DNA of 64,000 nt from Rhodococcus sp. HM1 (GCF_023218075.1 NZ_JALPTB010000001.1:171844-235843); one strand, 5' to 3'; shown: positions 34,191 to 48,077, counted from the first letter of the stretch. Notes: generated by a model not told the origin, from the letters alone. Made by a program: numbers and translations.

Positions 34191-34237
34191 CCGAATGTCA
34201 CGGCGGTTCGGATAGGCTGAACCGCTGTGACATTCGG
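34191..34237 (+). promoter_or_regulatory. Inverted repeat spanning the cupin-gene promoter and start
   Basis: Arms 34191-34209 and 34219-34237 are complementary over 19 bp with one G-T wobble. The TAGGCT -10 hexamer (34213-34218) lies in the 9-nt loop, and the GTG start (34227) is in the right arm. It could be an operator, a translation-blocking hairpin, or the terminator of the preceding operon. Confidence 0.45.
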
Positions 34238-34703
34238 CGATGACGGCGAGGCGCAGGACCAGGAACTTCCGGAGTGGGCACGCGCTCTCGGGCTCGCGCC
34301 ACATCCCGAGGGCGGCTGGTACCGGGAGACCTGGCGCAGCGACCTCGAGCTGCCCGCCACGGCCCTGCCCGGCTATCCCGCGTCCCGCAGCGCCGGAACC
34401 GCGATCCTGTTCCTGCTCGTGCCCGGGCAGCAGTCCGCGTGGCACACGGTGCGCGGTGCCGAGCTGTGGCTGTACCACCGGGGGAGTCCCGTGCTGCTCG
34501 AGATCGCGGAACCGGGACCGGAACCCGGTGAGATCACCGAATATCTCGTCGGTCCCGACTTCGCCGAAGGCCACCGGCCGCAGGTCGTGGTGCCGCCCGG
34601 CCACTGGCAGCGAGCCCGGCCGGCGGGAAGCGAACCGAGCCTGGTCGGGTGCGTCGTCGTGCCCGGATTCGACTTCGACGACTTCACTCTGGCCGGCAGC
34701 TGA
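34227..34703 (+). CDS. DUF985 cupin-fold protein
   Basis: A 158-residue single-domain cupin of the DUF985 (cupin_5) family. LGLAPHPEGGWYRETWRS starts the domain, AILFLLVPGQQSAWHTV holds the His of the first cupin motif, and VVVPPGHWQRARP is the second motif. GTG 34227 lies 8 nt after a TAGGCT -10 element, implying a leaderless mRNA. Function unknown; a small-molecule binding or isomerase role is typical for the fold. Confidence 0.83.
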   Translation: MTFGDDGEAQDQELPEWARALGLAPHPEGGWYRETWRSDLELPATALPGYPASRSAGTAILFLLVPGQQSAWHTVRGAELWLYHRGSPVLLEIAEPGPEPGEITEYLVGPDFAEGHRPQVVVPPGHWQRARPAGSEPSLVGCVVVPGFDFDDFTLAGS

Positions 34704-34746
34704 ACCGGCACGTGCATTTCGCCGGATTCGGGTCTTTGATGTGGGT

Positions 34747-35493
34747 ATGAGTGTCGACAGGAGTGCGGATCCGCTGCGCTTGGCCGCGGGAGCCGCGACG
34801 GTGCTGGCCGGTGCGGTCGGGAGCGCGATGGGCGTGAGCATGGACCTCGCCCGCCGGTTGCCCGGCGTCGCGTCGGCCATCGACGGCCTCGAGGCGCGCG
34901 GCGACGCTGCCCTGCGCGCGGCGGATGCCGCCGTGGACCGCGTCCTGCGCGTCGTCGTGCGGAAGGTCGTACAGGCGGCGTTGCTCGAAGTGGACATCAC
35001 CGCCGTCGTCCGCGACCACGTCGACCTCGACGCGATCGCCGAGGGCATCGACGTGGGCCGCATCGTCGACCGGGTCGACATCGACGGGATCGCAGAGCGG
35101 ATCGACATCGACCGGATCCTCGACCGGGTGGACATCGACGGTGTCGCTGCGCGCGTGGACGTCGAGAAGATCATCGCCCGGGTCGACATCGACGGGATCG
35201 CCGCGCGCCTGGATCTGACGCCGATCCTGGACCGGGTGGACATCGACGCGATCGCGGCGCGGGTCGACGTGGACGCGATCATCCGGCGTGTGGACCTGAT
35301 CGGTCTGGCCGGCACCGTCATCGAGGGCGTCGATCTGCCCGAGATCATCCGGGAATCCACCGGGACGATGTCCACCGAGGCCGTGCAGGGGGTGCGGACC
35401 CAGGGCATGCGTGCCGACGACGCGGTCTCCGGATTCGTCGGCCGCATGTTCGGGAGGCACCCCGAGCACCACGAGCACGAGGGGCAGGGGTGA
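34747..35493 (+). CDS. Protein built from exact nine-residue repeats
   Basis: A 248-residue protein. The first 85 residues are Ala-rich helices (LRLAAGAATVLAGAVGSAMG). From about residue 92 come at least ten consecutive nine-residue repeats of the form V-D-[IV]-D-x-[IV]-[AIL]-x-R, then a Gly-containing close and a His/Glu-rich tail (RHPEHHEHE). The regular i, i+2 hydrophobics with basic and acidic flanks suggest a solenoid or long amphipathic structure lying on a membrane. It overlaps the RDD gene by 4 nt, so the two probably work together. Function unknown. Confidence 0.78.
   Translation: MSVDRSADPLRLAAGAATVLAGAVGSAMGVSMDLARRLPGVASAIDGLEARGDAALRAADAAVDRVLRVVVRKVVQAALLEVDITAVVRDHVDLDAIAEGIDVGRIVDRVDIDGIAERIDIDRILDRVDIDGVAARVDVEKIIARVDIDGIAARLDLTPILDRVDIDAIAARVDVDAIIRRVDLIGLAGTVIEGVDLPEIIRESTGTMSTEAVQGVRTQGMRADDAVSGFVGRMFGRHPEHHEHEGQG
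35020..35316 (+). repeat. Array of eleven 27-nt coding repeats
   Basis: Ten units of exactly 27 nt run from 35020 to 35289 and a divergent eleventh from 35290. Each encodes nine residues beginning with Val/Ile/Leu-Asp. The DNA copies differ at many positions, so the array is old and maintained at the protein level. Confidence 0.85.
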
Positions 35494-35951
35494 GCGAGCA
35501 TCGGCCCGCGGGCATCGTCACGCGGGGTCTCGCGGCGCTCCTGGATCTCGGCGTCGTGCTCGCCGGTATGGGCGGCCTGTACCTGTCCTGGGCGCTGATG
35601 CGGTTGCTGTTCTCGCCGCAGCAGTTCTCGTTCCCGGACGTGCAGGTCGTCATGTCGATCACGACCTGCAGCGCACTGTCGGTGCTGTACCTGGCGGCGT
35701 GCTGGGCGACGACCGGTCGCACCGTCGGCTCGGTCGTGATGGGCCTTCGGGTCGTCGGGCGCAACCGGCAGCTCATGGGCTGGCTCCGCGCGCTGATTCG
35801 GGCCGGGTTCTGCGTCGTGTTCCCGGTCGGGCTGATCGTGGTCGCCGTCGATCGGCGACGACGGTCGCTGCAGGACATCGTGCTGCGGACCACGGTCGTC
35901 TACGACTGGCAGCCCGATCCTCACCTCGCCGAGCCGCACGGCGGACAGTGA
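35490..35951 (+). CDS. RDD-family membrane protein
   Basis: A 153-residue RDD protein with three hydrophobic helices. [19 protein letters not shown] carries the first conserved Arg and Asp, [16 protein letters not shown] is the central block, and [18 protein letters not shown] carries the last Asp. Some RDD proteins act in ion transport or osmotic stress, but most are uncharacterised. It overlaps the repeat-protein gene (GTGA), indicating coupled synthesis. Confidence 0.85.
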   Translation: MSEHRPAGIVTRGLAALLDLGVVLAGMGGLYLSWALMRLLFSPQQFSFPDVQVVMSITTCSALSVLYLAACWATTGRTVGSVVMGLRVVGRNRQLMGWLRALIRAGFCVVFPVGLIVVAVDRRRRSLQDIVLRTTVVYDWQPDPHLAEPHGGQ

Positions 35952-36021
35952 AAACTCCGCCGGAACACCGTTCCGGTCATACTCGAAGCAGATTGAGATC
36001 GAAGACATACAGGAGAACTCG

Positions 36022-37035
36022 GTGGCACAGGGCTTGAAGTTGGGATACAAGGCGTCCGCGGAGCAGTTCGGTCCCCGGGAACTGGTGGAGCTGGCGGTGC
36101 TGGCCGAGGAACACGGCATGGATTCGGCGACAGTGTCCGACCACTTCCAGCCGTGGCGGCACAACGGTGGGCACGCTCCCTTCTCGCTGTCGTGGATGAC
36201 CGCGGTCGGCGAGCGCACGAAGCGCCTGCAGCTCGGCACTTCGGTGCTGACCCCCACCTTCCGGTACAACCCGGCCGTCATCGCGCAGGCGTTCGCGACG
36301 ATGGGCTGCCTCTATCCGGGCCGCGTCATGCTCGGCGTCGGCACCGGTGAGGCCCTCAACGAGATCGCCACCGGCTACCAGGGCGAGTGGCCGGAGTTCA
36401 AGGAGCGGTTCGCCCGGCTGCGCGAATCGGTGCGGCTGATGCGCGCGCTGTGGACCGGCGACCGCGTCGACTTCGACGGCGAGTACTACACCACGAAGGG
36501 TGCCTCGATCTACGACGTGCCCGAAGGGGGCATCCCGGTGTACATCGCCGCGGGTGGGCCGGTGGTCGCCCGGTACGCGGGCCGCGCCGGTGACGGCTTC
36601 ATCTGCACCTCCGGCAAGGGCATGGAGCTCTACAACGACAAGTTGCTTCCGGCGGTCGCCGAGGGCGCCGAGAAGGCCGAACGGGACGTCGCCGCGATCG
36701 ACAAGATGATCGAGATCAAGATCTCTTACGACACCGATCCGGACGCGGCGCTCGAGAACACCCGGTTCTGGGCTCCGTTGTCGCTCACCCCGGAGCAGAA
36801 GCACTCGATCGAGGATCCCATCGAGATGGAAGCGGCCGCGGACGCGCTCCCCATCGAACAGGTCGCCAAGCGGTGGATCGTGGCGTCGGATCCCGACGAG
36901 GCGGTCGAGAAGGTCAAGGCGTACATCGACGCCGGACTGAACCACCTCGTGTTCCACGCGCCGGGTCACGACCAGAAGCGTTTCCTCGAGCTGTTCGAAC
37001 GGGATCTGGCGCCGCGCCTCCGCGCGCTCGCCTGA
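36022..37035 (+). CDS. fgd: F420-dependent glucose-6-phosphate dehydrogenase
   Basis: A 337-residue LLM-fold dehydrogenase that oxidises glucose-6-phosphate to 6-phosphogluconolactone and reduces coenzyme F420, supplying F420H2 to cytosolic reductases. [32 protein letters not shown] (active-site His and Trp) and GTGEALNE match mycobacterial FGD1, whose length is 336. GTG 36022 follows AGGAGAA. The next genes are pta and ackA, as at Rv0407-Rv0409. Confidence 0.94.
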   Translation: MAQGLKLGYKASAEQFGPRELVELAVLAEEHGMDSATVSDHFQPWRHNGGHAPFSLSWMTAVGERTKRLQLGTSVLTPTFRYNPAVIAQAFATMGCLYPGRVMLGVGTGEALNEIATGYQGEWPEFKERFARLRESVRLMRALWTGDRVDFDGEYYTTKGASIYDVPEGGIPVYIAAGGPVVARYAGRAGDGFICTSGKGMELYNDKLLPAVAEGAEKAERDVAAIDKMIEIKISYDTDPDAALENTRFWAPLSLTPEQKHSIEDPIEMEAAADALPIEQVAKRWIVASDPDEAVEKVKAYIDAGLNHLVFHAPGHDQKRFLELFERDLAPRLRALA

Positions 37036-37103
37036 TACCGCGATCTTGCAGTGCGGGGTGTCTCACACGCGGAGTCGCCCCGCACCGCATTATGGTGGCT
37101 CCC

Positions 37104-39182
37104 ATGAGTGCCGCTGCGGGATCCGTGTCGAGCATCTACATCGCGTCTCCCGAAGGCGACACCGGGAAATCCACGGTGGCGCTCGGCATCCTGCAGATGC
37201 TGTGCGCCTCCGCCGCCCGCGTGGGTGTGTTCCGGCCCATCGCACGCTCGGACGCCGACCGTGACTACGTTCTCGAGCTGCTCCTCGAACGCATCACCGT
37301 CGACCTCGACTACGACGACTGCGTCGGTGTCACCTACGACGAGGTGCACGCGGACCCCGATGCGGCCCTGAGCGAGATCGTGTCCCGATACCACGCGGTC
37401 GCCGACCGGTGCGACGCCGTCGTGGTCGTCGGCAGCGACTACACCGAGATCGCGAATCCCACCGAACTGTCGTACAACGCGCGGATCGCGGCGAACCTCG
37501 ACGCGCCGGTCCTGCTCGCGCTGCGCGGGTCGCGCCGAACCCCCGCCGAGATCGCGCAGCTCGCCGCGGTCTCGTCCGCCGAACTCGCCGCTCACCATGC
37601 CCATCTGACCGGGATCGTCGTCAATCGCTGCAACCCGGACGAACTCGACGCCGTCGCCGCGCGGTTCGCCGGGCATCCCGTGCCGGTATGGACGCTGCCG
37701 GAGGTCCCGATCCTGGTGGCGCCGACGATGGCCGAACTGCAGGCCGTCCTGCACGGCGACCTCTACAGCGGCGATCCCGAACTGCTGCACCGCGAAGCGC
37801 TGCGAGTCGTGGTGGGCGACATGACCGCCGAGCACATCCTCGAACGTCTCACCGAAGGAGCGGCGGTCGTCGTGTCCGCCGACCGTTCGGACGCCCTGCT
37901 GGCCCTCGTCAATGCCGATGCTGCAGAAGGGTTCCCGTCACTGGCGGGCATCATCCTCAACGGCGGGCTGCGGCCCCATCCCGCGATCGCGCAGCTCGTC
38001 ACAGGTCTCGAACCCACACTGCCCATCCTCACCACCGATCTCGGCACGTTCGATACCGCCTCCGCCGCGGACCGGACCCGCGGGCGCATGGTGCACGGTG
38101 CGCAGCGCAAGATCGACACCGCGGTCGCGTTGATGGAACAGCACGTCGACGCACCGACGCTCCTGGGCCGGCTGAGTCTTCCGCGCCCGACGGTGACGAC
38201 CCCGCAGATGTTCGAATACCAGCTCATCGACCGGGCCCGCGCGCAACGCCGGCACATCGTGCTGCCCGAGGGCGACGACGACCGCATCCTCCGCGCCGCC
38301 GGCCGGGTTCTGCAACGCGGCATCGCCGACATCACGCTGCTCGGTGACGAACCGCAGATCCGCCGGCGCGCCGCCGCACTCGGCATCGACCTCGGGAAGG
38401 CGGAGACGATCGACCCGCGGACCTCCGAGCTCGCCGAGCGTTTCGCCGCCGAATACGCCCGGCTGCGTGCGCACAAGGGCATGAATCTCGATCGCGCCCG
38501 CGAGATCATGCGTGACATATCCTATTTCGGCACCATGATGGTCCACCTGGGGATCGCGGACGGCATGGTGTCGGGGGCGGCGCACACCACCGCGCACACC
38601 ATCCGCCCGTCCTTCGAGATCATCCGCACCCGGCCCGGCGTCTCCACCGTGTCGAGCGTCTTCCTGATGTGCCTGGCGGATCGCGTTCTCGTATACGGCG
38701 ACTGCGCGGTCGTGCCCGACCCGTCCGCCGAGCAGCTCGCCGACATCGCGATCTCCTCCGCGGAGACCGCGGCCCGTTTCGGCATCGAGCCGCGGGTCGC
38801 GATGCTGTCGTACTCGACGGGCGACTCCGGGATCGGCGCCGACGTCGACAAGGTGCGCAGTGCCACCGCGCTGGTGCGGCAGCGACGGCCGGATCTGCCG
38901 GTCGAGGGCCCGATCCAGTACGACGCCGCGATCGAGCCCACGGTCGCGAGCGCGAAACTCCCCGGGTCCGAAGTGGCCGGTCGCGCAACGGTATTCATCT
39001 TCCCCGATCTGAACACCGGCAACAACACGTACAAGGCGGTGCAGCGCAGCGCCGGCGCGGTGGCCGTCGGACCGGTGCTCCAGGGCCTGAACAAGCCGGT
39101 CAACGACCTCTCCCGAGGCGCGCTGGTCCAGGACATCGTCAACACGGTGGCGATCACCGCGATCCAGGCACAGGAGGACTGA
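37104..39182 (+). CDS. pta: Phosphate acetyltransferase
   Basis: A 692-residue long-form Pta. The N-terminal part (to about 350) is the P-loop, BioD-like plus DRTGG regulatory region (IASPEGDTGKSTVALG). The C-terminal catalytic PTA_PTB domain starts near HIVLPEGDDDRILRAA and includes LGIADGMVSGAAHTTAHT. It interconverts acetyl-CoA and acetyl phosphate. A TATGGT hexamer 7 nt before ATG 37104 indicates a leaderless transcript and decides this start over ATG 37092. The stop is 3 nt before ackA. Confidence 0.93.
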   Translation: MSAAAGSVSSIYIASPEGDTGKSTVALGILQMLCASAARVGVFRPIARSDADRDYVLELLLERITVDLDYDDCVGVTYDEVHADPDAALSEIVSRYHAVADRCDAVVVVGSDYTEIANPTELSYNARIAANLDAPVLLALRGSRRTPAEIAQLAAVSSAELAAHHAHLTGIVVNRCNPDELDAVAARFAGHPVPVWTLPEVPILVAPTMAELQAVLHGDLYSGDPELLHREALRVVVGDMTAEHILERLTEGAAVVVSADRSDALLALVNADAAEGFPSLAGIILNGGLRPHPAIAQLVTGLEPTLPILTTDLGTFDTASAADRTRGRMVHGAQRKIDTAVALMEQHVDAPTLLGRLSLPRPTVTTPQMFEYQLIDRARAQRRHIVLPEGDDDRILRAAGRVLQRGIADITLLGDEPQIRRRAAALGIDLGKAETIDPRTSELAERFAAEYARLRAHKGMNLDRAREIMRDISYFGTMMVHLGIADGMVSGAAHTTAHTIRPSFEIIRTRPGVSTVSSVFLMCLADRVLVYGDCAVVPDPSAEQLADIAISSAETAARFGIEPRVAMLSYSTGDSGIGADVDKVRSATALVRQRRPDLPVEGPIQYDAAIEPTVASAKLPGSEVAGRATVFIFPDLNTGNNTYKAVQRSAGAVAVGPVLQGLNKPVNDLSRGALVQDIVNTVAITAIQAQED

Positions 39183-39185
39183 TCC

Positions 39186-40403
39186 ATGACTGCCACCAAC
39201 GGAGTGACCGCCGGAACCGTGCTGGTGCTGAACTGCGGTTCGTCGTCGATCAAGTTCCAGCTGATCCACCCGGAGACGGGGGAGTCGGTGGTGCACGGGC
39301 TGATCGAGCGGATCGGTGAGCCGGAGGGGCGGATCGTCTTCCGCCACGCCACCGGAACCGAAGAGAAGATCGGACCCATCGCCGATCACCGCACGGGACT
39401 TCGCATCGTGCTGGACATGGTCGAAGGGCTCGGACGGTCGCTGCACGAGGCCGGCATCATCGCGGTGGGACACCGGCTCGTGCACGGCGGCGGGCTCTTC
39501 TACGAGCCGACGCTCATCGACGACGCGGTGGTGCGCGCGGTCGACGACCTGTCCAGCCTTGCGCCCCTGCACAACCCGGCCAACGTCGTCGGCATGGAAG
39601 TCGCCCGCGCGGTGCTGCCCGACATCCCGCACGTCGGTGTGTTCGACACCGCGTTCTTCCACGACCTGCCGGCCGCGGCCGCGACGTACGCGATCGATCG
39701 GAAGATCGCGGCCGATCACGGCATCCGTCGGTACGGATTCCACGGCACCTCACACGAATACGTCTCGCGGCGGGCAGCGGAGTTTCTCGGCCGCGACTAC
39801 TCCGAGCTCGGTCAGATCGTGTTCCACCTGGGGAACGGGGCGTCCGCGGCCGCGATCGCGGGTGGCCACCCGATCGACACCTCGATGGGGCTCACCCCTC
39901 TCGAGGGCCTGGCCATGGGAACCCGTTGCGGCGACGTCGATCCGGGTGTGCTCATGCACCTGAAGCGCAGCGCCGGTATGGATGTCGAAGCGATCGACGA
40001 CATGCTGAACCACAGCTCGGGACTCAAGGGGCTGTGCGGTGTCAACGACTTCCGGGCGTTGATCCGGCTGATCGAGGAGGGATCCGCGGACGCGAAACTC
40101 GCCTACGACGTGTACGTGCACCGGATCCGGAAGTACCTCGGCGCGTACATGGTCGAACTCGGCGGCGTCGACGTGATCGTCTTCACCGGCGGGGTGGGGG
40201 AGCACCGGTCCGAGGTCCGGTTGGACGCGCTGGCGGGACTCGAACGGCTCGGGATCGTCGTCGACCCCGAGTCGAACGCGGCCGAGAGAGGGGACGAACG
40301 TCGCATCTCCGCGCCGGAATCGAAGGTGGAGGTGCTGGTGATCCCGACCAACGAGGAACTGGCCATCGCCCGGGCCGCGGCCGCGTTCGCAACAACCTCG
40401 TAG
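39186..40403 (+). CDS. ackA: Acetate kinase
   Basis: A 405-residue acetokinase. [16 protein letters not shown] is the N-terminal signature, [10 protein letters not shown] and [10 protein letters not shown] carry the active-site His and Asp, [11 protein letters not shown] is the second signature, and [11 protein letters not shown] is the nucleotide-binding loop. It turns acetyl phosphate and ADP into acetate and ATP. Immediately downstream of pta in one operon. Confidence 0.95.
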   Translation: MTATNGVTAGTVLVLNCGSSSIKFQLIHPETGESVVHGLIERIGEPEGRIVFRHATGTEEKIGPIADHRTGLRIVLDMVEGLGRSLHEAGIIAVGHRLVHGGGLFYEPTLIDDAVVRAVDDLSSLAPLHNPANVVGMEVARAVLPDIPHVGVFDTAFFHDLPAAAATYAIDRKIAADHGIRRYGFHGTSHEYVSRRAAEFLGRDYSELGQIVFHLGNGASAAAIAGGHPIDTSMGLTPLEGLAMGTRCGDVDPGVLMHLKRSAGMDVEAIDDMLNHSSGLKGLCGVNDFRALIRLIEEGSADAKLAYDVYVHRIRKYLGAYMVELGGVDVIVFTGGVGEHRSEVRLDALAGLERLGIVVDPESNAAERGDERRISAPESKVEVLVIPTNEELAIARAAAAFATTS

Positions 40404-40502
40404 GGCTGACCGTCGGGTCCGCCGACGGACAAGACATCAGCGCGCTGTCGGCTGCGCGCGGATATCCCCCGGCTGCGCGGGTTCGGTTGACAGATGCCAC
40501 GG

Positions 40503-43830
<3,328 letters not shown>

Positions 43831-43834
<4 letters not shown>

Positions 43835-45207
43835 TGGTACTCCCGAAGTCGAGGCCACAATCCGATGGTGACACCGATCAGCGACACCAGGGTGAGCACC
43901 ACCGCGGCAGGTGCCAGCGCGGACAAGAGCTGGGAGGCGCGGTCCTCGTTGGAACGCAGCTGGGAGCGCGCCGCCTCGATGCCTTCGGCCAGGGCGTCGT
44001 CGACGACGGCGAACTGGGCCGCCGATTCGTTCGGACCCGGACCGACCGCCAGGACCGCCGCTGCGGTGTAGTCACCGCGCTGCAGAGCGGCCACCGTCCG
44101 TTCGTGCGATTCCATCCATTCGTTGCGGGCGGCGATCGCACGGGCCACGGCATCGTCGGTGACAGCGTCTCCACCCGGGTGGGATTGCAGTAGCTCGCCG
44201 AGCCGGGCCATGGACTGTCGGAACGCGGCATCGTATTCGCCGGTGCTGTCCCGCCGGGCCAACAGCAGCGTCTCGGCGGTGCGGGACTGCTGGGCGGTGA
44301 TGCGGGCCGCGGCGACCGTCCCGAGCGGCTCGGCGCCGTCACTGATGGCGCGTTGCGTCGCACTCGACGACACCAGCCCCGCGACGAGCAGCCACACCAG
44401 CAGCAGGCCGGTCGCGGCGATCGACAGGAGCAACCCGGGATTGAGGGCACGCCGGCTGATGCGGGAGATGATCAGGTGGATGCCGCCGAGCGCGGACACT
44501 GCGGCGATGAGCAACCCGATCGAGAACCACGGTGGCCGGACCGCGGCGTGCTGGGTGTCCATGACGGCACGGACACCGAGCATGTGCAGTTCCTGTGCCA
44601 TCGGCAACAGCGAGGTCTGCATGAGGTTCGACGCTTCGCCGAGGTACGCGCTGCCCACCGGATTGCCCGAGCGGTTGTTGGCCCGGGCCGTCTCGATCAG
44701 GCCCGTGTACACGGTCAGCCGCCCGGAGATCCCCGACAGGAGGCGGGCACTGTCCGGGTCGTCATCGGCACCGATGGCCGCCGCGACCAGCTGCGCCGAC
44801 GCCTCCGCCACGGCCTGCTCGTACCGCTCGCGGACGGCCTTCGGTTCGATGCCGCCGGAGATGAACCCGGTGACCGCCGCCGCGTCGGCGACGGACAACG
44901 CGCTGTAGAGATCCTGGGACGCGTCCGCCAGCGGCTCGATCGTCGACAGCAGATGATCGTGCGTGGCCTTGCGGCTGCTCACCGTCTGGGTCGCGACGAA
45001 CCCCGAGATCGCCACCAGGATCGACACGAGCGTCCCGAGCACGATGAGCTTGGCGGGTGTCGAGCGCAGCACGGCACCCAGATCGTCGGGCACCTGCGGG
45101 CCGCTCGACCGTCCCTGCTCGAAAACCCGGGCGGTCCGTGTCTCGGGGGCCCGCTGCTCGGCGTGGTCGGGGCCGGGGTCGATCGTGGGGTGTAGGCGAG
45201 GGTCCAC
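43831..45207 (-). CDS. glnX: Membrane sensor GlnX
   Basis: A 458-residue membrane protein with four predicted helices: LIVLGTLVSILVAISGFVA near residue 55, two in the middle (FSIGLLIAAVSALGG and LLLSIAATGLLLVWLL), and one at the end (APAAVVLTLVSLIGVTIG). Two helical extracytoplasmic regions lie between them, like two methyl-accepting-type sensor modules. It is thought to relay the GlnH signal to PknG. GTG 45207 with AAAGGGG 7 nt upstream is preferred to a start at 45231. First gene of the glnX-glnH-pknG operon. Confidence 0.88.
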
Positions 45208-45335
45208 CAATCGCCCCTTTCGGTGTTGCACAGTCCTTGGCGAGCATATAAGCAGTACGAACAGGAATGCGCTGCGCGAGTGCGTCGGAACAGGGGTTCG
45301 ACAGCCCGCGGCGGCCGGTAGGGAGGACGGACACG

Positions 45336-46184
45336 ATGCGCGGTGACGGTGACGGATGGGCCGTCGGCCCCGACGGCGATCGCCGGTGGGGCAAGCACGG
45401 TGCGGCCGGGCTGTTGTTGCGTGCGCCTCTGCCCGACGGCCGGCCCGCGGTGCTGCTGCAACACCGCGCCGCGTGGAGTCACCAGGGCGGAACCTGGGCG
45501 CTGCCCGGCGGCGCCCGCGACAGCCACGAAAGCACCGTCGACGCCGCGGTACGCGAAGCGCACGAGGAGACCGGCATCGACGTGTCGGTGGTTGCGGTCC
45601 GAACCGAGCGCGTCACCGCCGGGGTCGTCGGCGGCTGGACCTACACGACCGTCGTCGCCGACGCCGGGATCCCGCTGGCCACCGTCCCCAACGGCGAGAG
45701 CACCGAACTGCGATGGGTGCCGGAGGTCGAGGTCGAGGCGATGGCGCTGCACGCGGGGTTCGCCGCGTCCTGGCCGACGCTGCGCACCCGCGTGGTCCGG
45801 GTCCTGCTCGACACCGCGAACGTGCTCGGCTCCCGCCCGACCGGCTGGTGGCGCGACCGGCCGGGAGCGACCGGGGCACTGCTGAACGAGCTGGCGGCGG
45901 TGCTGCCCCGGACCCTCGAACTGCCCGACGGCGGGTTCGGCTGGGTGACGCAGATCGAGGCCGTGCTCGAAGGCCAGGCCCGGGACGCGATCGTCGAGGA
46001 CGCCCGCATCCCGGTGCACGCCGCCACCGGAAGCGGGGACGACGAACTGGCCCGCCTCGCCGGGGCGACCGCCACCCTCACGTCGGAGGTGACGGTGGTC
46101 GTGACCGCCGACCGCGGGCTACGGGAGCGCCTGCCCGATTCGGTGATCGCGTTGTCGCCCTCGACCGTCCTCGACTGGCTGTAG
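45336..46184 (+). CDS. mutT3: NUDIX hydrolase (MutT3-like) with C-terminal NYN-like domain
   Basis: A 282-residue protein. Residues 1-145 are a NUDIX domain with the Nudix box GGARDSHESTVDAAVREAHEETGI-type signature (residues about 64-87, key REAHEETG), suited to oxidised nucleotide hydrolysis. From about residue 150, VRVLLDTANVLGSRPTGWW and VVVTADRGLRERLP resemble a NYN/PIN-like nuclease fold with acidic residues in place. M. tuberculosis MutT3 (217 residues) lacks the second part. ATG 45336 follows GGGAGGA. It converges on thiE with a 4-nt gap. Confidence 0.85.
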   Translation: MRGDGDGWAVGPDGDRRWGKHGAAGLLLRAPLPDGRPAVLLQHRAAWSHQGGTWALPGGARDSHESTVDAAVREAHEETGIDVSVVAVRTERVTAGVVGGWTYTTVVADAGIPLATVPNGESTELRWVPEVEVEAMALHAGFAASWPTLRTRVVRVLLDTANVLGSRPTGWWRDRPGATGALLNELAAVLPRTLELPDGGFGWVTQIEAVLEGQARDAIVEDARIPVHAATGSGDDELARLAGATATLTSEVTVVVTADRGLRERLPDSVIALSPSTVLDWL

Positions 46185-46188
46185 ACGG

Positions 46189-46878
46189 TTACGCAGGTAG
46201 ACCGGCCTTCAGCGCAGCGGCCGCGGCACGCGGATCGGCGGCCTTCGTGATCGCCCGAACCACCGCGACACGGGTGGCGCCGGCGGCGACCACCTCGGGC
46301 AGTCGCTCGATGTCGATCCCGCCGATCGCGAACCACGGACGGGTCGGATGCGACTGAGCGACCTCCCGGATGACCTCCAGACCCGCCGCGGTGCGGCCCG
46401 GCTTGGTCGGGGTGTCCCATACCGGGCCGGACGCGAAGTAGTCGACACCCTCCTCGATCTCGGCGAGGGACGCCTGTGCGCGGCTGCCCGTGGATCGGCC
46501 GATGACGATGTCCGGACCGAGGATGTTGCGGGCGTGGGCGACCGGCAGATCCCCCTGACCCAGATGCAGGATGTCCGCGCCCGCCGCCAGTGCGATGTCG
46601 GCGCGGTCGTTGACGGCGAGCAGTGCGCCGTGGCGCCGGCACGCGTCGGCGAGGATCTCGAGCGCGGCCAGTTCGTCGCGTGCCTCGAGGCGGCCGAACT
46701 TCTTCTCGCCCGCCGAGTCCTTGTCACGCAACTGGATGATGTCGACTCCGCCGGCGAGGGCTTCCTCCGCGAATCGAGCCAGGTCGCCGGTGTCCCGGCG
46801 GGCGTCGGTGCACAGGTACAGACGCGCGTCCGCGAGTCGTTCCCGAGGTGAAGGATGGTTGCCACGATAGGAAGTCAC
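46189..46878 (-). CDS. thiE: Thiamine-phosphate synthase
   Basis: A 229-residue TIM-barrel enzyme joining HMP-diphosphate and thiazole phosphate into thiamine phosphate. DIIQLRDKD holds the pyrophosphate-binding residues, [28 protein letters not shown] the substrate loop, and FAIGGID the phosphate site. GTG 46878 lies 7 nt after TACCGT on the reverse strand, so the mRNA is likely leaderless. It is divergent from thiOSG, separate from the TPP riboswitch. Confidence 0.93.
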   Translation of the reverse strand: MTSYRGNHPSPRERLADARLYLCTDARRDTGDLARFAEEALAGGVDIIQLRDKDSAGEKKFGRLEARDELAALEILADACRRHGALLAVNDRADIALAAGADILHLGQGDLPVAHARNILGPDIVIGRSTGSRAQASLAEIEEGVDYFASGPVWDTPTKPGRTAAGLEVIREVAQSHPTRPWFAIGGIDIERLPEVVAAGATRVAVVRAITKAADPRAAAAALKAGLPA

Positions 46879-46912
46879 AGCCCAGACGGTAACCTCTGAG
46901 GGAGAGATGACA

Positions 46913-47001
46913 ACACGGGAGTCCCGGGGAACGCGGGGCTGAGAGGGGGCCTGCCGGCCCCGACCGTTATGACCTGACCCGGATCATGCCGGCGCAGGGA
47001 G
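46913..47001 (+). ncRNA. TPP (THI-box) riboswitch
   Basis: The leader before thiO contains GGGGCTGAGAGGG and CCGTTATGACCTGACCCGGATCATGCCGGCGCAGGGA-type THI-box segments (46935-46947 and 46965-47000; key CTGAGA, ACCTGA and GCAGGGA). The spacing fits an active thiamine pyrophosphate aptamer. A TAACCT -10 hexamer lies at 46890-46895. It should repress thiOSG when thiamine pyrophosphate is plentiful. Confidence 0.95.
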
Positions 47002-47016
47002 TGAGGTGGACGCAGG

Positions 47017-48077
47017 ATGGGAACGGTAGCCGTCGTCGGTGGCGGTGTCATCGGGTTGTCGATCGCGTGGCGCGCGGCGAGCGCCGGCTGGGACGTGACA
47101 GTGCACGACCCGACCCCCGGAGCGGGCGCATCCTGGGTCGCCGGTGGCATGCTCGCGCCGCTGTCGGAGGGCTGGCCCGGCGAGGAACACGTCCTGGAAC
47201 TGGGCGCGGCGTCACTCGCGCGCTGGCCGGAGTTCGGGGACCGGTTGCAGCGCGCGACCGGGTGCGACCTGTTCACCTCGGACGGGTCGCTCACTGTCGC
47301 GCTGGATGCCGCCGACGCCGCCGACCTGCGCACCGTCGCGGAATGGGTGCAGGCGCAGGGCCACGAGATGCGGGTGCTCACCCGTGCCGAGATCCGGGAG
47401 CTCGAGCCGTCGCTCGGCCCGCGGATCCGCCTCGGGTTGCTCGCCCCGACGGAACTGGCCGTGGACAACAGGATCCTCGTCGACGCCCTGCATCGCGCCT
47501 GCGTCGAGGCCGGGGTGCGGTTCGTCGCGACCGCGGTCGATTCGCTCGACGCGCTGCCCGCGGACCGGGTGGTGCTCGCGGCGGGTTCGGCGTCGGCCCG
47601 GTTGTGGCCGGGCCTTCCGGTGCGGCCCGTCAAGGGCGAGATCCTGCGGTTGCGGGCCCGGCCCGGTGTCACCCCCGCCCCGAGCCGCACCATCCGCGGC
47701 AGTGTGCACGGCCGGCCGGCCTATCTGGTGCCGCGCGGCGACGGTCTCGTCGTCGGCGCCACCCAGTACGAGGCCGACGACACGCAGGTGACGGTCGCCG
47801 GGGTGCGGGACCTCATCGCCGATGCGGAAGCGCTGCTGCCGGCGATCGGCGAGTACGAGCTGTACGAGGCGACGGCGGGACTGCGGCCGATGAGCCCGGA
47901 CAACCTGCCGTTGATCGGGCGGCTGTCCGAACGGGTCGTCGCCGCGACCGGGCACGGACGCAACGGGGTCCTGTTCACCCCGATCACCGCGGACGCCGTG
48001 CTCGCCGAACTCGCCGACGATCCGCTCGCCGAAGCGAAAAACGCCGACCCGCAAAGATTTTCGAAGGAAGGGCTGTG

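Noticed and set aside
35020..35316. CRISPR-like or non-coding direct repeat array
   Set aside because: The 27-nt periodicity has no spacers and keeps an open frame with conserved residues, so it is a coding repeat.
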